The position numbers and the translations under genes are program-made. A stretch of DNA of 35,768 nucleotides, taken from Crocinitomicaceae bacterium (GTDB lineage Bacteria; Bacteroidota; Bacteroidia; Flavobacteriales_D; Crocinitomicaceae). The stretch covers positions 1 through 35,768 of the forward strand of contig JAKMFD010000001.1 in the NCBI GenBank assembly GCA_022425625.1. The letters are read 5' to 3'. Shown here in pieces: positions 16,417-24,054 of this stretch. Each line of letters starts with the position of its first letter. The stretch's first letter is position 1. Under the pieces are notes generated by a model. It did not search any database. It was not told the origin of the DNA and worked only from the letters and a program-made list of their open reading frames with translations.

Positions 16417-17313
16417 GTGAAAATTTCATTAAAGTATTGGATGCTATTGCTTTTGCTCTCCGTTATCTGGGGTAGCTCTTTTATTCTGATGAAAACAGCA
16501 ATGTACGACTCCGAGGGCCACTCAATATTCACATCCAATCAAGTTGCTACATTGCGTATTCTTATCGCAAGCATTGCCCTTTTGCCTTTTAGCATCTATG
16601 CAATTCGAAAAATTAATCTTAAACGAGACTTGGGGCACTTCATCATAGTCGCTTTGTGTGGGAATTTATTTCCGGCTTTTCTATTCACTTATGCGGAAAC
16701 TGGCATCTCGTCAGGCCTCGCAGGAATGTTAAACAGCACGACGCCTATTTTTACAATAATTATTGCACTTGTTATTTTCAGGGACAAAATGAGTAAGCGC
16801 CAATTTTCAGGAGCCTTCATAGGCTCTATTGGTATTGGAATTCTAGTCTATTTCGGGAAAAAAAATTCTTTAGATGGAGAATGGATCCATATCATTAGTG
16901 TTATTTGCGCGACCCTATGTTACGCTATTAGCCTAAGCGTTATTCGCTATAAATTAGGACATTACAAATCTTTAGATATTGCTTCGATTGCATTTCTTCT
17001 GCTTTTAATACCCTCTATTTTTTTGTTTTTAACAGCGCACACTCTAGAGGCTTTTGAAAACACTCAAGAAGTGAAAAATGGCTTCATGGCAATTCTTGTT
17101 TTATCTTTAGTGGGAACCGCTCTAGCCTTGTTTATATTCAATACTATTATCAAAAACACTTCAGCTTTGTTTGCAAGCTCAGTAACCTACTTTATCCCTA
17201 TTGTTGCAGTTATTATTGGAATATTTTTCAATGAACATATTAATTTGGCTCAAATAACAGGCATGGCCGTTGCCTTAAGTGGGGTTTTTATTGCCAATTC
17301 CAAAATGCAATAA
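16417..17313 (+). CDS. EamA/DMT-superfamily transporter
   Basis: This 298-residue inner-membrane protein has two EamA repeats, each with about five hydrophobic helices. The first begins with the family's LSVIWGSSFILMKTA signature; the second half (about 150 onward) ends with VAVIIGIFFNEHINLAQITGMAVALSGVFI. The family exports metabolites or amino acids, but substrate cannot be read from sequence. The start is GTG, giving MKISLKYWMLLLLL, which fits family N-termini. An ATG eight codons later would cut into the first helix. The gene is divergent from mraZ across 221 bases carrying candidate MraZ sites. A promoter for rplU lies just after its stop, so it is probably monocistronic. Confidence 0.9.
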   Translation: MKISLKYWMLLLLLSVIWGSSFILMKTAMYDSEGHSIFTSNQVATLRILIASIALLPFSIYAIRKINLKRDLGHFIIVALCGNLFPAFLFTYAETGISSGLAGMLNSTTPIFTIIIALVIFRDKMSKRQFSGAFIGSIGIGILVYFGKKNSLDGEWIHIISVICATLCYAISLSVIRYKLGHYKSLDIASIAFLLLLIPSIFLFLTAHTLEAFENTQEVKNGFMAILVLSLVGTALALFIFNTIIKNTSALFASSVTYFIPIVAVIIGIFFNEHINLAQITGMAVALSGVFIANSKMQ

Positions 17314-17341
17314 AGAACCTTGTGATTTCATGTGAAATATT

Positions 17342-17371
17342 TTGATGCATTAGAAGAAAATAGTATCTTTG
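17342..17371 (+). promoter_or_regulatory. Promoter of rplU-rpmA (Bacteroidota type)
   Basis: TTG (17342-17344) and TATCTTTG (17364-17371) are separated by 19 bases, an exact fit to the -33/-7 consensus. Transcription would start near 17376, about 34 bases before the ATG at 17410. This also shows that the ORF-track start at 17332 cannot be the real start of bL21. Confidence 0.72.
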
Positions 17372-17409
17372 TCGTCCAATTTTGGATAACTTATAATGTA
17401 ATCATTGTT

Positions 17410-17760
17410 ATGTACGCAATAGTAGAGATAGCAGGGCAGCAATTTAAAGTGCAAAAAGACCAAAAGGTTTACGTTCATCGTTTAGAAGAAAAAGAAGGCT
17501 CAAAAATTGAGTTTGATAATGTTCTTCTAATTGAAGATAAAGGAACGGTAACCGTTGGCGCCCCGGCTGTAGAAGGTGCAAAAATCACCGCAAAAGTAGA
17601 AAACCACGTGAAAGGAGACAAAGTTATTGTTTTCAAAAAGAAGCGCAGAAAAGGCTACAAAAAGAAAAATGGTCACAGACAATCATTTACAGAATTGTCA
17701 ATTACAGGAATTAAAATTAAGAAGCCAGCGGCAGCGAAAGCTAAAGAGGCTCAAAAATAA
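17410..17760 (+). CDS. rplU: 50S ribosomal protein bL21
   Basis: bL21 is a structural protein of the large subunit that binds 23S rRNA. The product begins [18 protein letters not shown], the universal L21 start, and includes the basic [17 protein letters not shown] rRNA-binding segment. The ORF track starts 26 codons earlier, but that extension ([13 protein letters not shown]) covers the promoter and has no counterpart in L21. From the ATG at 17410 the protein is 116 residues, with a short Ala/Lys-rich end ([13 protein letters not shown]). rpmA follows after six bases, the usual pair. Confidence 0.96.
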   Translation: MYAIVEIAGQQFKVQKDQKVYVHRLEEKEGSKIEFDNVLLIEDKGTVTVGAPAVEGAKITAKVENHVKGDKVIVFKKKRRKGYKKKNGHRQSFTELSITGIKIKKPAAAKAKEAQK

Positions 17761-17766
17761 AAGAAC

Positions 17767-18039
17767 ATGGCACATAAGAAAGGAGTCGGTAGTTCGAAAA
17801 ACGGACGTGAATCACAAAGTAAAAGACTAGGTGTTAAAATTTTTGGTGGACAAGCTGCAATTGCAGGTAACATAATCGTTCGACAAAGAGGTACACAACA
17901 CCACCCGGGAAACAATGTAGGAATTGGTAAAGATCACACGCTTTATGCGTTGGAAGACGGATTGGTTGAGTTCAAAAAGAAAAAGAACAACAGATCATTT
18001 GTTTCAATAGTTCCATTGGAAACTGGCGCAGAAGCTTAA
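17767..18039 (+). CDS. rpmA: 50S ribosomal protein bL27
   Basis: bL27 lies near the peptidyl transferase centre, with its N-terminus reaching the tRNA acceptor ends. The product starts [16 protein letters not shown], the mature-type N-terminus without the cleaved extension found in Firmicutes. It includes the conserved [23 protein letters not shown] core. The length is 90 residues. It is the second gene of the rplU operon and is followed directly by a strong intrinsic terminator. Confidence 0.98.
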   Translation: MAHKKGVGSSKNGRESQSKRLGVKIFGGQAAIAGNIIVRQRGTQHHPGNNVGIGKDHTLYALEDGLVEFKKKKNNRSFVSIVPLETGAEA

Positions 18040-18060
18040 AAAAACTATACAATAATTAGA

Positions 18061-18087
18061 AAGGCCGACATCTGTCGGCCTTTTTTT
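18061..18087 (+). terminator. Intrinsic terminator of rplU-rpmA
   Basis: AAGGCCGAC and GTCGGCCTT form a nine-base perfect stem with an ATCT loop, followed by a run of seven T. It lies 21 bases after the rpmA stop. The stem also begins with A residues, but only the plus strand has a gene needing termination here. Confidence 0.92.
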
Positions 18088-18100
18088 GTTTTCTAGAAAC

Positions 18101-18108
18101 TATATTTG
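18101..18108 (+). promoter_or_regulatory. -7 box of lnt
   Basis: TATATTTG is an exact TAnnTTTG box, three bases before the first ATG of lnt (18112). No TTG at the right -33 spacing is seen; the nearest TTG is in the T-run of the rpmA terminator and is too close. A leaderless or nearly leaderless transcript is predicted. Confidence 0.5.
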
Positions 18109-18111
18109 CAA

Positions 18112-19749
18112 ATGATGTTGAATAAAAAAGAGCGGTATATCAGTTCATTATCGGGCGGGGCAATGATGTTTCTTGCTTTCCCTTTCACGGGAAGCCTTAC
18201 ACCTCTCATCTTTATTGGTCTCGTACCATTACTCATCATTGAAGACTCTATAATAAAATCTAAATCGGCTTCTAGCAATTTATTCATACACACATTTTTA
18301 TGTTTTCTAATTTTCAATATTGGAACATCTTGGTGGCTTGTAAATGCCAGCTTAGGTGGAGCGATTTTTGCATTTATATTCAATTCTCTAGTAATGTCTA
18401 TTTGCTTTCATGCATTTCATATAACAAGAAAATACGTTGGCAGTAAAGAAGGTTATCTTTCTCTACCATTCTACTGGCTAGGATTTGAATATCTTCACAA
18501 TCATTGGGAATTTGCACATCCTTGGCTTAGTTTAGGGAACACTTTTTCAATCCGGACAAGTTGGGTGCAATGGTATGAATACACTGGGGTTTCGGGCGGC
18601 ACTTTATGGGTGATTATTGCCAATGTCGTTTGCTTCTTGGCGTTTAGATCCTGGAGAAGCAAACAAAATACCCGTGGAACTTCCATGTCCTTAGGGTTTG
18701 TAATTCTTACCCCACTTTTCCTTTCTTTTTACACAGGAATTCAACATAAATCTAGAGTCGAAAAAGATAAAAATAAACAAACCATAAAGACGGTCATTGT
18801 TCAACCAAACATTGATCCTTACAACGAAAAATTCGACTATTCAACCTTTCAGAATCAAAATGCGAGCATACTAAAACTCGCCTCCCAAAAGGTAAGCTCC
18901 GAAACCGAGCTCATTGTCGCACCTGAAACTGCAATTAGCGCAAGCTTTGATGAATCTAAATTTAAATCATTATCTGTTTATCCCATGTACAGAGATAGTG
19001 TATTGTCATGGAAAACGAATCTATTAATAGGCGCCTCAACTCTAAGTATTTTTGATAAAAAGCAATCCAAAAGCTCGAGAGCCTTAAAAGATGGACGTTT
19101 TATAGAATATTATAACTCAAGCCTACTGCTCAGACCCGATACAGCAACTACTTTCATACATAAATCAAAACTTGTTGCTGGGGTAGAACAAATTCCATAT
19201 TCTAAATACATCTCTTTCTTCGAAAAACTTGCAGTCGACAATGGCGGTATAATTGGCTCGTTAGGTAAGGAAAAAAAGGTAAAAATCATGCAAACTACAT
19301 TTGGGAAAATTGCACCAATAGTTTGCTATGAGTCTGTCTTTAGTGAATTTGTTGGGGAACAATCAAGACTCGGAGCCCAATTGCTTTGCGTAATAACAAA
19401 CGATGGTTGGTGGAAAGATACACCGGGCTACAAACAACACTTTAGCTTTGCTAGATTGCGAGCAATTGAAAATAGAAAGTGGCTTGTTCGATCTGCAAAC
19501 ACAGGAAAAAGCGGTGTGATTTCTTCTAATGGATCAATTGTTTCAGAAACTAAATGGTGGGAGCCAGATGTGATTTCTGTAGCTGTACCGTTAATGAACA
19601 CTCTAACTACATTCGCTCAATATGGAGACATTCTGGGAAGGAGTTCTTCTTTTCTCAGCGTCTTCATATTTATCTTTGCCCTTTCAAAAAAAATAAGACC
19701 AAACAACGAACGATCTAAAAAATCAAATACAAAGGAACGCGATTCTTAA
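18112..19749 (+). CDS. lnt: Apolipoprotein N-acyltransferase Lnt
   Basis: Lnt is the inner-membrane enzyme that N-acylates the lipid-modified cysteine of lipoproteins, the last maturation step. The N-terminal half (to about residue 210) has several membrane helices; the second half is a periplasmic nitrilase-type domain, and one more helix lies at the end. The catalytic triad is visible as E272 (VAPETAI), K353 (IHKSKLVAG) and C405 (PIVCYES), and NDGWW follows. The track begins at a TTG (18106), but that codon overlaps the -7 box, so ATG 18112 or 18115 is chosen. The 545-residue length is normal. The sulfotransferase gene begins 22 bases after its stop and is probably co-transcribed. Confidence 0.94.
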   Translation: MMLNKKERYISSLSGGAMMFLAFPFTGSLTPLIFIGLVPLLIIEDSIIKSKSASSNLFIHTFLCFLIFNIGTSWWLVNASLGGAIFAFIFNSLVMSICFHAFHITRKYVGSKEGYLSLPFYWLGFEYLHNHWEFAHPWLSLGNTFSIRTSWVQWYEYTGVSGGTLWVIIANVVCFLAFRSWRSKQNTRGTSMSLGFVILTPLFLSFYTGIQHKSRVEKDKNKQTIKTVIVQPNIDPYNEKFDYSTFQNQNASILKLASQKVSSETELIVAPETAISASFDESKFKSLSVYPMYRDSVLSWKTNLLIGASTLSIFDKKQSKSSRALKDGRFIEYYNSSLLLRPDTATTFIHKSKLVAGVEQIPYSKYISFFEKLAVDNGGIIGSLGKEKKVKIMQTTFGKIAPIVCYESVFSEFVGEQSRLGAQLLCVITNDGWWKDTPGYKQHFSFARLRAIENRKWLVRSANTGKSGVISSNGSIVSETKWWEPDVISVAVPLMNTLTTFAQYGDILGRSSSFLSVFIFIFALSKKIRPNNERSKKSNTKERDS

Positions 19750-19771
19750 GATTCGAATTCATTTAAATCAC

Positions 19772-20872
19772 ATGTCGAATAAAGCAATAAAAGAACATCA
19801 GTTATACATATCAAGCCTAGGTGTTTTATGGAAACTTTGGAGAGCAAATAGAAAAAGCATCACATCAATTAGGATGTCCCTGAAAATTCTTCTTTTCACA
19901 ATACTTAGTGCACCTTTTAGAATGCTTCAAAAGCTACGTTACGATAAAAAAATAGAAAAGATAGAATTCAAAAACACACCTCCTGTATTCGTAATTGGGC
20001 ATTGGAGAAGTGGAACAACACATCTTCATTATTTACTTACCCAGGACCCAAGGTTTTCGCATCTTGAAGCCTTTCAAGCCTTTTTTTTTAGGATTGCATT
20101 GGTTTCAAAAAAAACTATGAAACCTCTTCTTAATAGGCTTATGCCTAAAACTAGGCCTCAAGACAACGTCTCAATCAATGCAACTGCACCTACTGAAGAA
20201 GAACATCCGTTGACTAACTTAACACATAGAAGTGCCATGCACTCCTTTTTCTTTCCAAGAAATCAAAGCTACTTTAGGAAATATCATTTGTTTGAGACGA
20301 CTTCATTGTCTATTAATAAATGGAAACATACATATAACCGAATGTTACAAGAGATAGCATTTTACAACGGACCTGATAAAACATTACTCCTTAAAAATCC
20401 GCATAACACCGGAAGAATCAAAGTACTTATGGAACTCTATCCGGATGCAAAGTTTATATTCATTCACAGAAATCCATATGAGGTCTATCAATCCACAACA
20501 CACTTGTATAGCACTACTATAAAATCTCAATTTCTTCAAGAATTCTCAGCTCAAAACATCTCAGATACGGTGATCAAAACCTATGAATTGGTTATGAAAA
20601 AGTATCTCAAGATAAAATCTGAGCTGCCAAAAAATAAAATCAGTGAAATCTCATTTGACGAATTGTCCCAGAACCCTGTAGAAGCGTTGAAACGCGTGTA
20701 TTCAGATTTAAACATCCCAGACTTCGATAACGCATTGCCTTATTTCAAGAGCTATTTAGAGAAACAAAAAGGTTATAAAAAAAACAATTTCAAGCCACTG
20801 ACAGAGGATGTCAAAAGAAAGCTAATTGACAATTGGGGCTTTGCATTTGATACATGGAATTATCCTGTCTGA
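19772..20872 (+). CDS. Sulfotransferase family protein
   Basis: This is a 366-residue protein of the PAPS-dependent sulfotransferase fold. The 5'-phosphosulfate loop is GHWRSGTTHLHYLL (76-89) and the 3'-phosphate motif is FIHRNPYEVYQST (about 230-242), with KNPHNTGR (208-215) between them. The N-terminal region contains a hydrophobic, basic stretch (about 35-57) that may touch the membrane; no clear signal peptide is seen. The acceptor is unknown and could be a lipid, glycan or peptide. It follows lnt by 22 bases, hinting at an envelope substrate, but that is only context. accA after it has its own -7 box, so the unit probably ends here, although I see no terminator. Confidence 0.85.
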   Translation: MSNKAIKEHQLYISSLGVLWKLWRANRKSITSIRMSLKILLFTILSAPFRMLQKLRYDKKIEKIEFKNTPPVFVIGHWRSGTTHLHYLLTQDPRFSHLEAFQAFFFRIALVSKKTMKPLLNRLMPKTRPQDNVSINATAPTEEEHPLTNLTHRSAMHSFFFPRNQSYFRKYHLFETTSLSINKWKHTYNRMLQEIAFYNGPDKTLLLKNPHNTGRIKVLMELYPDAKFIFIHRNPYEVYQSTTHLYSTTIKSQFLQEFSAQNISDTVIKTYELVMKKYLKIKSELPKNKISEISFDELSQNPVEALKRVYSDLNIPDFDNALPYFKSYLEKQKGYKKNNFKPLTEDVKRKLIDNWGFAFDTWNYPV

Positions 20873-20910
20873 GAATGTCACTAAATAATCTTTTAACTCA
20901 AACTTTTTGA

Positions 20911-20918
20911 TACCTTTG
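20911..20918 (+). promoter_or_regulatory. -7 box of accA-recG
   Basis: TACCTTTG is an exact TAnnTTTG box, placing the start of transcription near 20923, about 19 bases before the accA ATG. The -33 position shows only CTTTT, not TTG, so the match is partial. Confidence 0.5.
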
Positions 20919-20941
20919 TTTTGATAAAAATTCACTGACTC

Positions 20942-21898
20942 ATGAGTATTTACTTAGATTTTGAAGAACCAATCAAAGCGATTGAAGAGCAAATTGAAAA
21001 GACAAAAGAAATTGGAGACACCTCTGATCTCGATATGACAGATAAAATTCAAGAGCTCGAGCAAAAACTTAAAAAGAAAACCAAAGAAATCTTTACAAAT
21101 TTAACCCCTTGGCAAAGAGTTCAACTTTCCAGACATCCTGAAAGACCGTATACTTTAGCATATGTCAATGCTATTACTGAAGGTAAATTTATAGAGCTTC
21201 ACGGTGACAGAAATGTCAAAGATGACAAAGCTATGGTCGGCGGACTTGGCTTAGTGGATGGAAAATCAGTGATGTTTATTGGGCAACAAAAAGGAGTAAA
21301 CACCAAAATGAGACAATATCGAAATTTTGGGATGCCTAACCCAGAGGGATATAGGAAAGCACTTCGTCTCATGAAGCTCGCTGAGAAGTTCAACAAACCT
21401 ATCGTAACCTTTATTGATACACCTGGAGCCTTTCCTGGTCTAGAAGCAGAAGAGAGAGGGCAAGGTGAAGCCATTGCTCGTAATATTTATGAAATGATGC
21501 GTTTAAAAGTTCCTGTTATCTGTATTATTATCGGTGAAGGAGCATCAGGAGGTGCATTAGGAATTGGTGTTGGTGATAAAGTTGTTATGCTGGAAAACAC
21601 ATGGTATTCGGTAATATCTCCTGAATCATGTTCATCCATATTATGGCGTTCATGGGAATTCAAAGAAAAGGCAGCGGATGCATTAAAGCTTACCTCTAAG
21701 GACATGACGAAGAATAAGTTGGTCGATGATGTAATAAAAGAACCTATAGATGGAGCGCATCGTTCAGAACATCTTATTTTTGAACGTGTTAAAAAATATA
21801 TTAAAAAAGCTGTTCAAGAGCTAGAAACAATTGACCCTGAAGAACGAATTAACCAAAGAGTTGAAAAGTTCAATAAAATGGGTGTCTGGAAACATTAA
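20942..21898 (+). CDS. accA: Acetyl-CoA carboxylase carboxyltransferase subunit alpha
   Basis: AccA with AccD transfers the carboxyl group from carboxybiotin to acetyl-CoA, giving malonyl-CoA for fatty acid synthesis in the cytosol. The product has the usual N-terminal coiled helices with [14 protein letters not shown] and the [15 protein letters not shown] segment. It also has the crotonase-fold core with [21 protein letters not shown] and [15 protein letters not shown]. The length of 318 residues is standard. Its own -7 box lies 24 bases upstream. recG starts 16 bases after the stop, so the two are probably co-transcribed despite unrelated roles. Confidence 0.97.
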   Translation: MSIYLDFEEPIKAIEEQIEKTKEIGDTSDLDMTDKIQELEQKLKKKTKEIFTNLTPWQRVQLSRHPERPYTLAYVNAITEGKFIELHGDRNVKDDKAMVGGLGLVDGKSVMFIGQQKGVNTKMRQYRNFGMPNPEGYRKALRLMKLAEKFNKPIVTFIDTPGAFPGLEAEERGQGEAIARNIYEMMRLKVPVICIIIGEGASGGALGIGVGDKVVMLENTWYSVISPESCSSILWRSWEFKEKAADALKLTSKDMTKNKLVDDVIKEPIDGAHRSEHLIFERVKKYIKKAVQELETIDPEERINQRVEKFNKMGVWKH

Positions 21899-21914
21899 AA
21901 TATAAAACTTCCTG

Positions 21915-24011
21915 ATGAACGATTTGGCTGCGACTCCTATTGAATATTTAAAGGGTGTTGGTCCTCAAAAAGCCATTTTACTTAAGAAGGAGCTAGGTAT
22001 TCAAACCTATGGTGATTTATTGTTTCACTTCCCTTACAGATACGTAGACAGGACCTCGTTCACAAAAATAAAAGAGCTTCAATATACAGATAACCACGTT
22101 CTATTAAGAGGGAAAATTGATCAAATTAGGGAGACAGGAAAAGGCCGATACAAAAAACTATCTGCTCGTTTTGGAGATGAATCAGGATATATTGAATTGG
22201 TTTGGTTTCAAGGCGGTAAGTGGATCAAAGATAGCCTCAAGGTAAATGAAATTTATCACATATTTGGGAAAGCGAAAGTCTATGCTCAAAAATGGTCAAT
22301 GCCTCATCCTGAAATGACTTTGGCTTCAAGTCAAAACATTAGAAATGGTTTTTTTCCGATCTACTCAAGCACCGAGAAATTAAGTTCGAAAGGACTGCAT
22401 TCAAAAGGACTTGAAAAGCTAGTAGCATTGATTATCCCACAGATTGGACCAGCATTCCCTGAGACCCTTTCAAATCATATTTGCGAGGAAAATAGACTTA
22501 TTTCTAAAAAAGAAGCACTCATTAAAATTCATCAACCTGCAAAGCATACGGATATTCAAGATGCCAGAATACGTTTAAAATTTGAAGAACTATTTTATCT
22601 TCAGCTCGAACTATTGATTAGAAAAAAACTAAGCGCTTCTCGATACAAAGGATTTGTCTTTAATGAAATAGGAACACTATTCACAACATTCTATGATGAG
22701 CATCTTCCTTTTGAATTAACAGGAGCTCAAAAACGTGTAATTAAAGAAATTAGAAAGGATTTCTTAAGTGGCATGCACATGAATCGACTGCTACAGGGAG
22801 ACGTTGGTAGTGGCAAAACCTTAGTAGCTCTAATGTCTATGCTTATTGCTGTTGGCAATAACTACCAAAGTGCAATTATGGCACCCACGGAGATTTTAGC
22901 CAATCAGCATTTAGAAACATTGAAAGAATTTACTGCTGGTTTACCTATTAAAATAGAGCTATTGACAGGCTCGACTAAAAAGGCGAAACGAACGGAAATT
23001 CATAAGGGCCTGTTAGATGGATCCTTACATATATTAGTGGGAACACATGCCCTTCTTGAGGACACCGTTCAATTTCAGAATATTGGATTGGTTGTAATAG
23101 ATGAACAACATCGTTTTGGCGTGGCACAACGCTCAAAAATGTGGAGGAAGAATAAACAACCTCCGCACATCTTAATAATGACGGCAACACCAATCCCAAG
23201 AACTTTAGCTATGACTTTTTACGGAGATCTTGAAGTATCTGTTATTGACGAGCTTCCGCCGGGTAGAAAAGAAATTAAAACATACCACAGGTATGAAAAA
23301 AATCGACTTCAGGTTTTCGAATTTATCAGAAGAGAAATAGAAAAAGGACGTCAAATCTACATGGTATTTCCACTTATTCAAGAGTCAGAAAAACTTGACT
23401 TTCATAATCTAATGGATGGATACGAAGCGGTTACGAGAGCATTTCCTCTTCCTCAATTCAAGGTAAGTATTGTTCATGGTCAAATGAAGAGTGATGAGAA
23501 GGAATTTGAAATGCAACGATTTATCAAAGGCGAAACTCAAATTATGGTTGCTACAACTGTAATTGAGGTCGGCGTGAATGTTCCGAATGCAACGATGATG
23601 ATTATAGAAAGTGCTGAGCGCTTTGGCTTATCTCAGCTTCACCAGCTTAGAGGTCGTGTTGGCCGTGGTGGCGAACAATCTTTCTGTATTTTAATGACGA
23701 AAATTGAACTCTCCAAAGAATCTAAAAAAAGAATGCAAACGATGGTCAATTCCAACGACGGATTTGATATAGCCGAGGTTGACCTTCAATTACGAGGCCC
23801 AGGTGATTTAATGGGAACGCAACAGAGCGGTGAGCTCGACCTAAAGATATCAGATCTAAGGAAAGATGGAGCAATTGTAACCATGGCACGTGAGGCTGCA
23901 CGACAGCTTATAAATGACGATCCAAACTTTACAAAAAATGAGAACGCTCGAATACTGAAAACAATTGAAGTTATTTTAACTAGTAAACCCGATTGGGGGA
24001 AAATAGCATAA
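21915..24011 (+). CDS. recG: ATP-dependent DNA helicase RecG
   Basis: RecG is a superfamily 2 helicase that reverses stalled forks and processes branched DNA. The N-terminal wedge/OB domain covers about residues 1-240 (PIEYLKGVGPQKA at the start). Walker A GDVGSGKT is at 295-302, the DEQH box at 396-399, then MTATPIPRTLAMTFYGDL. The C-terminal helicase lobe includes VATTVIEVGVNVPNA and HQLRGRVGRGGEQSFC. The 698-residue length is usual. It ends at a bidirectional terminator facing rpoC and probably shares the accA transcript. Confidence 0.97.
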   Translation: MNDLAATPIEYLKGVGPQKAILLKKELGIQTYGDLLFHFPYRYVDRTSFTKIKELQYTDNHVLLRGKIDQIRETGKGRYKKLSARFGDESGYIELVWFQGGKWIKDSLKVNEIYHIFGKAKVYAQKWSMPHPEMTLASSQNIRNGFFPIYSSTEKLSSKGLHSKGLEKLVALIIPQIGPAFPETLSNHICEENRLISKKEALIKIHQPAKHTDIQDARIRLKFEELFYLQLELLIRKKLSASRYKGFVFNEIGTLFTTFYDEHLPFELTGAQKRVIKEIRKDFLSGMHMNRLLQGDVGSGKTLVALMSMLIAVGNNYQSAIMAPTEILANQHLETLKEFTAGLPIKIELLTGSTKKAKRTEIHKGLLDGSLHILVGTHALLEDTVQFQNIGLVVIDEQHRFGVAQRSKMWRKNKQPPHILIMTATPIPRTLAMTFYGDLEVSVIDELPPGRKEIKTYHRYEKNRLQVFEFIRREIEKGRQIYMVFPLIQESEKLDFHNLMDGYEAVTRAFPLPQFKVSIVHGQMKSDEKEFEMQRFIKGETQIMVATTVIEVGVNVPNATMMIIESAERFGLSQLHQLRGRVGRGGEQSFCILMTKIELSKESKKRMQTMVNSNDGFDIAEVDLQLRGPGDLMGTQQSGELDLKISDLRKDGAIVTMAREAARQLINDDPNFTKNENARILKTIEVILTSKPDWGKIA

Positions 24012-24040
24012 AAAAAGGGAGACAATTGCCTCCCTTTTTT
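24011..24040. terminator. Bidirectional terminator between recG and rpoC
   Basis: AAAAAAGGGAG and CTCCCTTTTTT form an 11-base perfect stem with an eight-base loop (ACAATTGC). Both strands end in a T-run, so it can stop recG transcription from the left and rpoC transcription from the right. It begins at the last base of the recG stop codon and lies 15 bases from the rpoC stop. Confidence 0.92.
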
Positions 24041-24054
24041 TGATAAGTATTCAT

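Noticed and set aside
17332-17409. N-terminal extension of bL21 in the ORF track
   Set aside because: It overlaps the TTG-N19-TATCTTTG promoter, so it would be largely untranscribed, and L21 homology starts at ATG 17410.
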